A DNA stretch of 32,316 nucleotides from Oscillospiraceae bacterium (GTDB taxonomy: Bacteria > Bacillota > Clostridia > Oscillospirales > Oscillospiraceae): contig SVKY01000026.1 in the NCBI GenBank assembly GCA_015068235.1, forward strand, positions 1 through 32,316. The letters are read 5' to 3'. The notes under the pieces are model-generated. The model had not been told where the DNA came from, ran no database searches, and saw nothing but the letters and a program-made list of their open reading frames with translations. Shown here piece after piece: positions 7,841-16,418 of this stretch. The position numbers were made by a program, and so were the translations under genes. Position 1 is the first letter of the stretch; every line of letters begins with the position of its first letter.

Positions 7841-10321
7841 TTGGCACATAAGAAGGATTACAAGCCGGAGGACATTCGTTATCCGGATCAAGCCATCGTG
7901 ACCAGCGAGTTAGTGCACGAGATGAAGACGAGCTACATGGAATATGCCATGTCCGTTATCATCGGTCGTGCCCTGCCCGATGTGCGTGATGGCTTAAAGC
8001 CCGTACATCGCCGCATTTTGTATGCGATGTATGAGGACAATTTAACATCAGACAAGCCTTTTAAGAAGTCAGCGACCTGTGTCGGTGACGTTTTGGGTCG
8101 TTATCATCCGCACGGTGATGCTTCGGTTTATGATGCACTCGTGCGTTTGGCGCAGGATTTTTCCATGCGCTATATGCTCGTTGACGGTCACGGCAACTTC
8201 GGCTCCGTCGATGGAGACCCACCTGCGGCTTATCGTTACACGGAGGCTCGTTTGAGCAAAATTTCCAACGAAATGCTCCGTGATTTAGAGAAAGACACCG
8301 TCGATTGGGATCCCAACTTCGACGAAACTCGCAAAGAACCTCGTGTCATGCCGAGCCGTTTTCCAAATCTTTTGGTCAACGGAACGTCGGGCATCGCCGT
8401 CGGCATGGCGACGAACATTCCGCCGCATAATCTTACTGAGGTCATCAATGCCTGTCTGTGTGTTTTGGACAATCCCGAGGCGACGCTTTCTGACCTGATG
8501 GAGCACGTGACGGGTCCTGATTTCCCAACCAAGGGTTTGATTTTAGGCAGAAGCGGCATCCGCAGTGCCTATGCCACGGGCAAGGGAAAGATTACCATGC
8601 GTGCTCGCACCGAATTGGAGGAATTTGGTCAGAATCGTCAGCGCATTATCGTCACAGAGATCCCCTATCAGGTCAATAAGCGTATGCTGATCAAGCATAT
8701 GGCAGATCAGGTCAATGACAAGCGCTTGGAGGGTATTTCCGATATTCGTGACGAGTCCGACCGAAACGGTATGCGTATTGTCATCGAGCTTAAGCGTGAG
8801 GCGAATGCACAGGTCGTTTTGAACCGTCTATATGCACAGACGGCGATGCAATCGACCTTTGCGGTGAATATGCTGGCGCTTATTAAAAATCAGAGTCAGC
8901 CGAAGGTTTTGTCCTTGCGTGAGATTTTGGACGAATATTTGGCACATCAAGAGGAAGTTGTCATTCGCCGCACCCGTTACGATCTGAGAAAGGCGCAGGA
9001 GCGTGCACATTTGCTGCAGGGCTTGATCATTGCGCAGGAGAATATAGACGAGGTCATTCGCATCATTCGTTCTTCTTATGACAATGCGAAGGAAAATTTG
9101 ATGGAACGCTTCGGCTTGAGCGAGATTCAGGCACAGGCGATCTTGGACATGCAGCTCAAGCGCTTGCAGGGTTTGGAAAAGGATAAGCTGCTTGCCGAGT
9201 TCCGTGAATTGGAAGAGAAAATCGCCTATTATCAGCGTGTTTTGGGCGATATGGAGCTGGTCAAGGGCATCGTGAAGGAAGAGTTGATCGCAGTGCGTGA
9301 TAAGTACGGCGATGAGCGCAGAACCGAAATTCAGGATGTCGAGGACGAGATCGATGATGAGGATCTGATTGAAGAAGAGGATTGCTGCTATACCCTGTCC
9401 GAGGCAGGCTATATCAAGCGTTTGCCGGTCGATACCTACCGTGCGCAAAGACGCGGCGGCAGAGGCATTTCCGGTCAGAGCCTGAAGGAAGAAGATTATA
9501 TCAAGAATCTCTTTATCGCTTCGACCCATGATTACCTGTTGTTCTTCACCAATATGGGACGTGTGCACCGTAAGAAGGGCTATCTGATCCCTGAGGCAGG
9601 TCGTACCGCCCGTGGCACAAATATTGTCAATATTTTGCCCCTGGAAAACGGCGAACGTGTTACGGCAATGCTTCTGACCCGTGAATTTGCCGAGGACGAG
9701 TACATCATGATGGCAACCAAGAACGGCACCGTCAAGCGTATGCAGCTTTCTGATATCTATACCGCCCGAAAGGCAGGTATCCGAGTTTTGACCATTGACG
9801 AGGGTGACGAGCTGATTTCTGTGATGAAAACGACGGGTGAGGATAATATTTTGATCGCAACACGCCGTGGTATGGCAATCTGCTTCGATGAAAATGACGT
9901 ACGCCCAATGGGCAGAATGGCAGTTGGTGTGCGTGGTATCCGCTTGGCAGAAAACGACGAGGTCGTCTCTGCGGCAGTGGCAGAAGAGGGAAAAACCTTC
10001 CTGACTGTGACCGAAAACGGCTTCGGCAAGCGCACACCCATTGAGAGCTATATGCGTGGCGATGAAGTCCAGTCCAGAGGCGGTAAGGGCAAGAAGAATT
10101 ACCATCTGACGGAGAAAACGGGCTTGGTCGCAGGCGCAACAGTGGTTGAAAACACGGACGATATCCTGCTCATTGAGTCGAGCGGTGTCATCATTCGTAC
10201 GCCTGTGGAAAATATCGGCATTTACGGCAGAGATACGCAGGGCGTACGCATCATGCGCATTGAGGAGGGTAACCGAGTCATCGCCTTGCAGCGCACCGAG
10301 CGTACCGACACCGAGGAATAA
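7841..10321 (+). CDS. gyrA: DNA gyrase subunit A
   Basis: The DNA-cleaving and rejoining subunit of gyrase, 826 residues. Tyr133 in [10 protein letters not shown] is the catalytic tyrosine. The quinolone region reads [12 protein letters not shown]: Ala94 sits where E. coli has Ser83, and Asp98 is retained. A coiled-coil tower follows, then an acidic stretch (about 505-525). The C-terminal pinwheel begins with the GyrA box QRRGGRG, so this is gyrase and not topoisomerase IV. Translation starts at a TTG (7841): AAGGAGG is correctly spaced for it, the next ATG is 27 codons downstream, and the residues in between are conserved in type. It forms an operon with gyrB. Confidence 0.97.
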   Translation: MAHKKDYKPEDIRYPDQAIVTSELVHEMKTSYMEYAMSVIIGRALPDVRDGLKPVHRRILYAMYEDNLTSDKPFKKSATCVGDVLGRYHPHGDASVYDALVRLAQDFSMRYMLVDGHGNFGSVDGDPPAAYRYTEARLSKISNEMLRDLEKDTVDWDPNFDETRKEPRVMPSRFPNLLVNGTSGIAVGMATNIPPHNLTEVINACLCVLDNPEATLSDLMEHVTGPDFPTKGLILGRSGIRSAYATGKGKITMRARTELEEFGQNRQRIIVTEIPYQVNKRMLIKHMADQVNDKRLEGISDIRDESDRNGMRIVIELKREANAQVVLNRLYAQTAMQSTFAVNMLALIKNQSQPKVLSLREILDEYLAHQEEVVIRRTRYDLRKAQERAHLLQGLIIAQENIDEVIRIIRSSYDNAKENLMERFGLSEIQAQAILDMQLKRLQGLEKDKLLAEFRELEEKIAYYQRVLGDMELVKGIVKEELIAVRDKYGDERRTEIQDVEDEIDDEDLIEEEDCCYTLSEAGYIKRLPVDTYRAQRRGGRGISGQSLKEEDYIKNLFIASTHDYLLFFTNMGRVHRKKGYLIPEAGRTARGTNIVNILPLENGERVTAMLLTREFAEDEYIMMATKNGTVKRMQLSDIYTARKAGIRVLTIDEGDELISVMKTTGEDNILIATRRGMAICFDENDVRPMGRMAVGVRGIRLAENDEVVSAAVAEEGKTFLTVTENGFGKRTPIESYMRGDEVQSRGGKGKKNYHLTEKTGLVAGATVVENTDDILLIESSGVIIRTPVENIGIYGRDTQGVRIMRIEEGNRVIALQRTERTDTEE

Positions 10322-10336
10322 ATCGCAAAGTTTATA

Positions 10337-10493
10337 ATACTGTTTCTTGATAAAATGATTTAGAAATCATTTTATTGCAGGATGAATATCCTGCACCGCC
10401 TGTGGCGGTAAGAAAAGTATTGTACAACATTCTTGGCGTCTGTGACGCCACCCGCTCGCAGAGCGGGCAATAAAACGATTCAATCGTTTTATT
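10337..10493. repeat. Palindrome chain, copy B (inverted relative to copy A)
   Basis: Hairpins follow each other almost without spacers: ATAAAATGATTT (10350-10375), TGCAGGAT/ATCCTGCA (10376-10395), ACCGCC/GGCGGT (10395-10409), TTGTACAA (10420-10427), GGCGTC/GACGCC (10435-10449), CCCGCTC/GAGCGGG (10451-10467) and AATAAAACGATT/AATCGTTTTATT (10469-10493). Positions 10337-10449 are the inverted copy of 5-117. It lies between gyrA and the ycxB-like gene and may also end gyrBA transcription. Confidence 0.85.
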
Positions 10494-10520
10494 AAGAATT
10501 AGTATAAGAAGGAAAATTCT

Positions 10521-11087
10521 ATGGAAAACGAATATTTGGAAAAAGAAATCCACATCGATCCGCCGAAATATGTTGTGAAAACAACTTTAGACGCCAATAT
10601 GCAGTTAGAAGCCTCCAACGCTGTACAGGGAAAGGGCTTCAAGATTTTCACCTATGTCTGCATGGCGCTGTGCGTGGGCATGTTCATTGCGTTGATCGTG
10701 ATCTATTTTAACGACAAAAATCCGAGCAATTTATTTATGGCAGCGCTGCTGCTTTTAACGATTGCATTTTTGATTTACAACAAGTATTCCATGCCGAAAA
10801 AATCCATGGCTCGTTGGGAAATGAGCATCAACCGCACCTACGGAACCAAGGCGCTGCATTTGACGACCGAGTTTTATGAGCGTTCTCTGATCCAATTGGT
10901 GCTTGAGAGCGAGGAAAGCATGTCCGATTCGGGCTACTCCGAGATTTCCGAAATGAAGGAAACCGAAAATCTGTTTTTGCTGCGCTGCGGCAAAAGACAG
11001 TGGTATTTCGTGGAGAAAAAGGGCTTCCAGGTCGGCAGCGCCGACTCCTTCCGTAAGTTTATTTCCGAGCGCATAGGAGGAAAGTAA
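10521..11087 (+). CDS. YcxB-like membrane protein
   Basis: A 188-residue protein of the YcxB-like family, function unknown. An N-terminal cytoplasmic stretch precedes two transmembrane helices (about residues 46-66 and 72-90). A C-terminal soluble domain has the family pattern: YERSLIQLVLESEESMSDSG, then an ISEMKETENLFLLRCG segment, then YFVEKKGFQVG and FRKFISE near the end. AAGGA precedes the ATG. It is followed after one base by hemW, whose ribosome site lies inside this gene's end, so the two are translationally coupled, although no functional link is evident. Confidence 0.85.
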   Translation: MENEYLEKEIHIDPPKYVVKTTLDANMQLEASNAVQGKGFKIFTYVCMALCVGMFIALIVIYFNDKNPSNLFMAALLLLTIAFLIYNKYSMPKKSMARWEMSINRTYGTKALHLTTEFYERSLIQLVLESEESMSDSGYSEISEMKETENLFLLRCGKRQWYFVEKKGFQVGSADSFRKFISERIGGK

Positions 11088-11088
11088 C

Positions 11089-12291
11089 ATGGCATTTTTC
11101 CTGTCAAAAAGCAATGCTGAGGAAAAACGTCTGGGCATTTATATCCATATCCCCTTTTGCCGAAGCAAGTGTGAATACTGCGATTTTTACTCCCTTGGCG
11201 GAAGCTGGGAGCGTCGTGTGACGGACGACTATTTGCAGGCACTTGCCGATCATATTCGTGAAGCAGGCAGGCTTGCGCCGAATTATCTGGTCGATACGAT
11301 CTATTTTGGCGGCGGCACACCGAGCTATTTCGGTGCGGATAATTTAGCACGAATTTTGGATGAAATTCATCGATCCTTCCGTCTGTCCACGCAGATGGAG
11401 GTTACATTGGAGGCAAATCCCGACAGTGTGAGCCTAAAATCGATGAAAAAGCTGATCCGTGCGGGCTTTAACCGCATTTCCATCGGCGTTCAAAGCGATG
11501 ATGATGCGATGCTGAAAAAATTGGGCAGACCCCACACCTTCCAGCAGGCGAAGCAGGCGATGGAGTTTGCACGAAAGGCAGGCTTTGCCAATATTTCGCT
11601 CGATCTGATGTACGGCTTGCCGAATCAGAATCGAACCGCTTGGGAACAGACGGTTCAAAATATTATCGCTTTGCGTCCCGAGCATATTTCCTGCTACGCC
11701 CTGAAGGTCGAGGAAGGCACACCGCTTTGGAATTACAAGGATTGTGCAGGTCTGCCCGATGATGATACGCAGGCAGATATGTACCTTGCCGCTTGCAGGT
11801 TGCTTGCGGAATACGGCTATGAGCATTATGAAATATCCAATTTTTGTAAAAAAGGCTTCGAATCAAGGCACAATTTGAAATATTGGACCGGCGGCGAATA
11901 TATCGGCTTCGGTCCGACAGCAGCATCGGATTTTGCCGGCAAGCGTTATACGATCGTGCGTGACCTGCAGGGTTATATCGATGCGATCGCTAAGAAGGGA
12001 CAGGTTTTGTCCGAATGCGAGACGATTCCGCACCGTGAGCGAGCAGGCGAATATGTGATGCTGCGCTTGCGCACGAATATCGGCATCAACGCCGAGGAAT
12101 ATGAACGGCGATATTTGATGCCGTTTGAGCCGCTTGCGCAAATGCTCGAGCGATTTGCGGAAAAGGGCTATGCAAAATTTGAAAATAACTGCTGGAAGCT
12201 GACAGAAAACGGCTATTTGGTGTCCAATCGTATCATCATGGGCTTGCAGGAACAGCAGGAACGCTCCACCCCACTTGCCAAAAAACGCTGA
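11089..12291 (+). CDS. hemW: Radical SAM heme chaperone HemW
   Basis: A radical SAM protein of the HemN-like family, 400 residues. The cluster motif CRSKCEYC gives Cys24, Cys28 and Cys31 for the 4Fe-4S cluster. The GGGTPS motif (about 73-78) helps bind SAM. Later come GVQS, the DLMYGLPNQ segment and the C-terminal HemN domain with LRLRTNIGI and LVSNRIIMGL. The short N-terminus, lacking the extra cysteine of true HemN oxidases, supports HemW, a heme-binding chaperone often mislabelled coproporphyrinogen oxidase. The substrate role here is inferred. GGAGG before the ATG overlaps the preceding gene. A composite repeat follows the stop directly. Confidence 0.92.
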   Translation: MAFFLSKSNAEEKRLGIYIHIPFCRSKCEYCDFYSLGGSWERRVTDDYLQALADHIREAGRLAPNYLVDTIYFGGGTPSYFGADNLARILDEIHRSFRLSTQMEVTLEANPDSVSLKSMKKLIRAGFNRISIGVQSDDDAMLKKLGRPHTFQQAKQAMEFARKAGFANISLDLMYGLPNQNRTAWEQTVQNIIALRPEHISCYALKVEEGTPLWNYKDCAGLPDDDTQADMYLAACRLLAEYGYEHYEISNFCKKGFESRHNLKYWTGGEYIGFGPTAASDFAGKRYTIVRDLQGYIDAIAKKGQVLSECETIPHRERAGEYVMLRLRTNIGINAEEYERRYLMPFEPLAQMLERFAEKGYAKFENNCWKLTENGYLVSNRIIMGLQEQQERSTPLAKKR

Positions 12292-12294
12292 TAG

Positions 12295-12618
12295 ATTCCG
12301 ATTTGTCGAGCAGATCGCACAGGCTAAGGCTTCTCCTTGAGGAGAAGGTGCCCCGAAGGGGCGGATGAGGTGGAAAGGTTTCGAATTTGCCGAAAACTAT
12401 CACAAAAACGAAACTTTTTCTGCACACCTCATCAGTCAGCTGCGCTGACAGCTTCTCCTCAATGAGAAGCCTTAGCTGTCTGTAAAATAAAGTTTTAGAC
12501 GTTACAACCGTAGTAGGGGCGGACGACTCTGTCCGCCCACATGAAGTGCCTACACAGGGCGGACAGAGTCGTCCGCCCCTACAATTCAAAATACGAAACT
12601 CACCGATAAATCGGAATT
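12295..12618. repeat. Modular MITE-like element (a), 324 bp
   Basis: The gene-free stretch 12292-12680 is nearly all repeat. The ends are ATTCCGATTTGTCGA and CGATAAATCGGAATT, an imperfect terminal inverted repeat. Two sub-elements are nested inside. One, 12323-12476, has ends GCTAAGGCTTCTC and GAGAAGCCTTAGC. The other, 12513-12582, is a 26-bp perfect stem starting GTAGGGGCGGACGACTC with an 18-base loop. No coding sequence is credible; an ORF that enters argS from here is repeat translation. Confidence 0.85.
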
Positions 12619-12680
12619 TTGCGCTTGTCCGGCAAAAAATTGGATCAAAGAATCGGGCTTGTTCCGAGAAGGAGAAATTC

Positions 12681-14429
12681 ATGGAAAAATTTTTAGATAT
12701 TTTATCAAAAACACTTGCAAAGGCGTTCACAGCTGCAGGCTATGACAATAGCTACGCCAACGTCACGGTCTCGAACCGTCCCGATCTGTGCGAATTTCAG
12801 TGCAATGGCGCCATGCCCTTAGCAAAAACCGCTCGCAAGGCGCCCATTATGATCGCAAATGATGTCGTTGCGCAGCTCGATAACGAGGTCTTTTCTTCCG
12901 CTGAGGCGGTCAATCCCGGCTTTATCAATCTGCGTGTGCATGAGGATTTTTTGTCGAAATATTTGAACGTTTTGCGTGAAAATGACCGTCTTGGCGCACC
13001 GAAATGCGAAAAATCCCGCTCCGTCGTGGTCGATTACGGCGGACCGAACGTTGCAAAGCCCTTGCACATCGGACATTTGCGTTCTGCCATCATCGGCGAG
13101 AGCGTCAAACGCATTTATCGCTATTTCGGAGACACCGTCGTTGGCGATATCCACATGGGCGACTGGGGCTTGCAGATGGGCTTGATCATTGCAGAGCTGA
13201 AGGAAAGAAAGCCCGATCTTCCCTATTTTGATGACGTGTTTACGGGCGAGTATCCTGAGCAAGCGCCCTTTACCATCTCCGAGCTGGAGGAAATTTATCC
13301 ATTCGCTTCGGGCAAGAGCAAGGTCGATGCCGATTTTGCCGAAAAGGCGCATGCGGCGACTTATGAACTGCAGAACCGCAAGCGTGGTTATTATGCCCTT
13401 TGGGAGCATATCATGCGAGTTTCGGTTGCGGACTTGAAGCGTAATTATGCTAATTTGAATGTTGATTTTGACGTTTGGATGGGTGAAAGCGATGCAGATC
13501 CCTACATTCCGCCGATGATCGAAATGTTCGAAAAACAGGGTATTTTGCAGGAAAGTGACGGCGCAAAGGTCATCGAAGTTGCCGAAGATGGCGATAAGAA
13601 GGAGATTCCTCCTTGCATCATTGTCAAGAGCGACGGAGCTACCCTGTATGCCACCACTGACCTTGCGACCATTGTGCAGAGAATGCAGGATTTCAAGCCT
13701 GATAAGCTCTTTTATCTGACCGATAAGCGCCAAAATCTGCACTTTGAGCAGGTATTCCGTGCGGCAAGAAAGAGCGGCATTGTGCCTGAACATGTCGAAC
13801 TGGAGCATGTCGGCTTTGGAACCATGAACGGCAAGGACGGCAAGCCCTTCAAGACACGTGATGGCGGCGTGATGCGTTTGGAAACGCTGATTGCTGATAT
13901 CACGAACTATGTCGAACAAAAAATCTTGGAAAATCAGGTCGTTGATGCCGCCGAGGCGCACAAAACTGCGAAGATCATTGCTGTTGCGGCGCTGAAATAC
14001 GGTGATCTGTCCAACTTGGCGACTAAGGATTATATTTTCGATTTGGAGCGTTTTGCCGCATTTGAGGGAAATACGGGTCCGTATCTGCTCTATACGATCG
14101 TTAGAATCAAGTCGATTTTGAATCGTGCGGAGCTGACCGACGGCACGATTTCTGAGGCAAATAACGAAAGCGCCAAGAATTTGCAGCTGGTTCTCTCGTC
14201 TATGCCCGAGCAGATGCTTATGGCATACCGTGACAGCGCACCGAACGTGATCTGCTCCTATGCTTACGAGCTGGCAGGAGCGGTCAACAAGTTTTATCAT
14301 GAAACTCGTATTTTGACCGAAACGGACGAGGAAAAGAAGCGCAGCTATTTGGCACTCATCAGCCTTGCCAAACGTGCGCTCGAGGAATGTATTGACCTTC
14401 TGGGCTTCGAAGCCCCCGAAAGAATGTAA
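12681..14429 (+). CDS. argS: Arginyl-tRNA synthetase
   Basis: Charges tRNA-Arg with arginine; a class I synthetase of 582 residues. An N-terminal additional domain (about 1-110) leads to the HIGH motif in KPLHIGH (129-132). The family's replacement for KMSKS reads KDGKPFKTRDGG. The C-terminal DALR anticodon-binding domain includes VNKFYHETRIL and the ending RALEECIDLLGF. The start at ATG 12681 follows GAAGGAG closely. The frame stays open upstream to ATG 12546, but those 45 codons translate the MITE-like repeat and should not be included. It stands alone, with a repeat on each side. Confidence 0.97.
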   Translation: MEKFLDILSKTLAKAFTAAGYDNSYANVTVSNRPDLCEFQCNGAMPLAKTARKAPIMIANDVVAQLDNEVFSSAEAVNPGFINLRVHEDFLSKYLNVLRENDRLGAPKCEKSRSVVVDYGGPNVAKPLHIGHLRSAIIGESVKRIYRYFGDTVVGDIHMGDWGLQMGLIIAELKERKPDLPYFDDVFTGEYPEQAPFTISELEEIYPFASGKSKVDADFAEKAHAATYELQNRKRGYYALWEHIMRVSVADLKRNYANLNVDFDVWMGESDADPYIPPMIEMFEKQGILQESDGAKVIEVAEDGDKKEIPPCIIVKSDGATLYATTDLATIVQRMQDFKPDKLFYLTDKRQNLHFEQVFRAARKSGIVPEHVELEHVGFGTMNGKDGKPFKTRDGGVMRLETLIADITNYVEQKILENQVVDAAEAHKTAKIIAVAALKYGDLSNLATKDYIFDLERFAAFEGNTGPYLLYTIVRIKSILNRAELTDGTISEANNESAKNLQLVLSSMPEQMLMAYRDSAPNVICSYAYELAGAVNKFYHETRILTETDEEKKRSYLALISLAKRALEECIDLLGFEAPERM

Positions 14430-14433
14430 TAAA

Positions 14434-14556
14434 AATTCCGATTTATCGATGAGATTAAAGAGTAATGATGAAGAATGAAAAAAATAGCGGTACTTTTGTT
14501 TTTTGTCATTCTGAATTCATCCTTACTCATTAATCCTACCCGATAAGTCGGAATTT
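14434..14556. repeat. Modular MITE-like element (b), 123 bp
   Basis: Terminal inverted repeat AATTCCGATTTATCG (14434-14448) and CGATAAGTCGGAATTT (14541-14556). The interior is an AT-rich sequence not shared with the other copies here. It has a partial inverted repeat based on GAGTAATGATGAAGAATGA and TCATTCTGAATTCATCC. It fills the argS to permease gap. Confidence 0.8.
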
Positions 14557-14585
14557 GACGAAAAAATTTTTTAAGGAAACATCAC

Positions 14586-16250
14586 ATGAAACGTCCGAAA
14601 ATGTTACGGCGGATTCAAAACCCGTTGCTGCACATGCTGTTTTTGGCTTTGCTGTCAGCGGCGGGAATTGTTTTTATGCTGCAATATGTCCTTGATGGGC
14701 TTGCCCTGCAGCAGTGCCTGAAAACCTATGCCTATGTCGGCTCACTGCGCAGTGAAAGCAGCGAGGCGTTACCAAGCGAGCTCATTTCGGCGCTGGAAGC
14801 ATCAAAAAATGTCGAGAAGTTAGAAATTCGTGCTTCATTTGCAGCAAAGCTGACCGACGCTGCTGTTGTGCCCGATTTTATGATGTCCAACGAGCGCTTG
14901 GATCAGCATTATTTTATTGAGGGAACGGTCTTGTCCAACCAATCCCGTCCACAGGAAACGACCTTGGTTTCCGATGTTTACGCCGTTGCCATCGACAAGC
15001 AGTGGGGCAGTGACAGCGTCAAGCGTACAAGCATGATGCTCTTTTTGCGGCGCCATCGTGACGAAGCACCGCTTGAAAAAGGGCAAAAAATTTTTTTTAT
15101 CGGGGATTTTGTCGAGGAATATAACGCTGTGCGCACCGATCGGACAAGTATAAACTTGCCGAGCGTTTGGCAGGAGCTTGGTGTGGATCACTCCGACAGC
15201 CCGATCAAGATGCATCCTCTGATCGTTTTGCCCGAAAATTTGACAGCAGAGGAAACCGAAGATTTTATTCTGAATTTCATGGAAAAAAACGAGATTTTAC
15301 CGATTTTTGAGCATTATTGCACACTAAACGGTCAGACAACGGTGCGAGAAATTTCGGACCTTAGCTTGCTTCCCTACGGCGCAAGCGGCAGAATTTATGT
15401 CGATATGGGCAGGGCCTTGACCGAAGCCGACCGTGGAAAAAATGTTTGTATGATCAGCCAAGGTATGTTTTTGCGAAATCGTCTGCGTGTCGGTGACAGC
15501 ATCACATTTTCTGTTTCCGACGGTTGCTTTGTGCTCAATAACGGCTACGACAGCGGACTTCCGATGGAAAACGAGACAGAGCCTTTGACCTTCTTGGAGG
15601 AAAAAACCTATGAGATCGTCGGCATTTATCACCAATTCGGACGGGATTTTTCCGATCCGCTGTTTTATTCCGTCAGCGATATTTTGATCCCATTGCAGGG
15701 AGCAACGACGGTTGCAAGACCGTATAATTGCTCATTTCGGGTGCTCGGAACGAACTACAACACATTTATGAGCGAATTTGAGCCGATTTTGAGCGATTAT
15801 GATTACAAATTAAAGTTCACCGATTTGGGCTGGAAGGATGTCGAGGACAGCTTTTTTGCCATGCAGGACAGGCAGATTTTGATGCTCCTTTGCGCAGCTT
15901 TGGCGCTTTTGAGCGCCGGCATCGGCTTTGCGATTCTGACACATCGGCACTATCGCAAGGAATATGCGCTTCGGCGCTTGCTCGGTGCTTATCGTCGTGA
16001 GGCAAGAGGCTGCTTTGTTTCGGGATTTTTCCTTGCATTTGTGCCGGGATCGCTGCTTGCAGGCATTTGCGCATGGTGGATCTATCGAAGCTATTTACTT
16101 CCGTCCGTCACAATGCCAATTTCAATGCCGAATGTTTTGCCTTTGATCTGTGCGGCGGCTGTATTTGTCGGCGTTTGCGCATATGGATTCATGCGAATTT
16201 TGATCAATCGCACCGAACGCCACGGCATTTTGATACCGTTAAAAAATTAA
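14586..16250 (+). CDS. ABC transporter permease, MacB/FtsX-like (first of pair)
   Basis: A 554-residue permease. One N-terminal membrane helix (about 14-36) is followed by a long extracytoplasmic region of roughly 390 residues and three helices near the C-terminus (about 428-452, 475-500 and 518-540). That is the topology of MacB/LolE-type (ABC3) permeases, which usually extrude or move substrates by mechanical coupling. The C-terminal coupling segment RKEYALRRLLGAYRRE after the second helix is typical. The substrate cannot be told. AAGGAAA precedes the ATG. With the next two genes it forms a three-part exporter; a MITE-like element separates it from the second permease. Confidence 0.85.
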   Translation: MKRPKMLRRIQNPLLHMLFLALLSAAGIVFMLQYVLDGLALQQCLKTYAYVGSLRSESSEALPSELISALEASKNVEKLEIRASFAAKLTDAAVVPDFMMSNERLDQHYFIEGTVLSNQSRPQETTLVSDVYAVAIDKQWGSDSVKRTSMMLFLRRHRDEAPLEKGQKIFFIGDFVEEYNAVRTDRTSINLPSVWQELGVDHSDSPIKMHPLIVLPENLTAEETEDFILNFMEKNEILPIFEHYCTLNGQTTVREISDLSLLPYGASGRIYVDMGRALTEADRGKNVCMISQGMFLRNRLRVGDSITFSVSDGCFVLNNGYDSGLPMENETEPLTFLEEKTYEIVGIYHQFGRDFSDPLFYSVSDILIPLQGATTVARPYNCSFRVLGTNYNTFMSEFEPILSDYDYKLKFTDLGWKDVEDSFFAMQDRQILMLLCAALALLSAGIGFAILTHRHYRKEYALRRLLGAYRREARGCFVSGFFLAFVPGSLLAGICAWWIYRSYLLPSVTMPISMPNVLPLICAAAVFVGVCAYGFMRILINRTERHGILIPLKN

Positions 16251-16259
16251 AATGTTTTC

Positions 16260-16405
16260 AAATTCCGATTTATCGGTGAGTTTTGTTTTTCAAATTGTAG
16301 GGGCGGACGACTCTGTCCGCCCACACGAAGTGCCTGCACGGGCGCACTGAGTCGTGCGCCCCTACGGTGTCAAAACGCAGCCAACAGCTCGATAAATCGG
16401 AATTT
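16260..16405. repeat. Modular MITE-like element (c), 146 bp
   Basis: Ends AATTCCGATTTATCGGTGAG (16261-16280) and CGATAAATCGGAATTT (16390-16405). The interior hairpin 16297-16365 starts GTAGGGGCGGACGACTC and has a partly mismatched right arm. It is almost identical to element (e) at 27371-27516, with three base differences counted. It splits the two permease genes of the ABC exporter. Confidence 0.9.
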
Positions 16406-16418
16406 ATGGGTGGTTTAT

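Noticed and set aside
8828-10105. Minus-strand open frame of 425 codons opposite gyrA
   Set aside because: Antisense shadow of a conserved gene; no ribosome site or domain.
12481-12680. T-box leader upstream of argS
   Set aside because: I found no T-box core sequence or antiterminator pairing; the region is repeat DNA.
12819-14300. Minus-strand open frame of 493 codons opposite argS
   Set aside because: Antisense shadow; argS motifs on the plus strand are complete, and the antisense product shows no family pattern.
16410-16418. GTG start for the second permease
   Set aside because: No ribosome site precedes it because the repeat end is directly upstream; GGGTGG suits the ATG at 16419.
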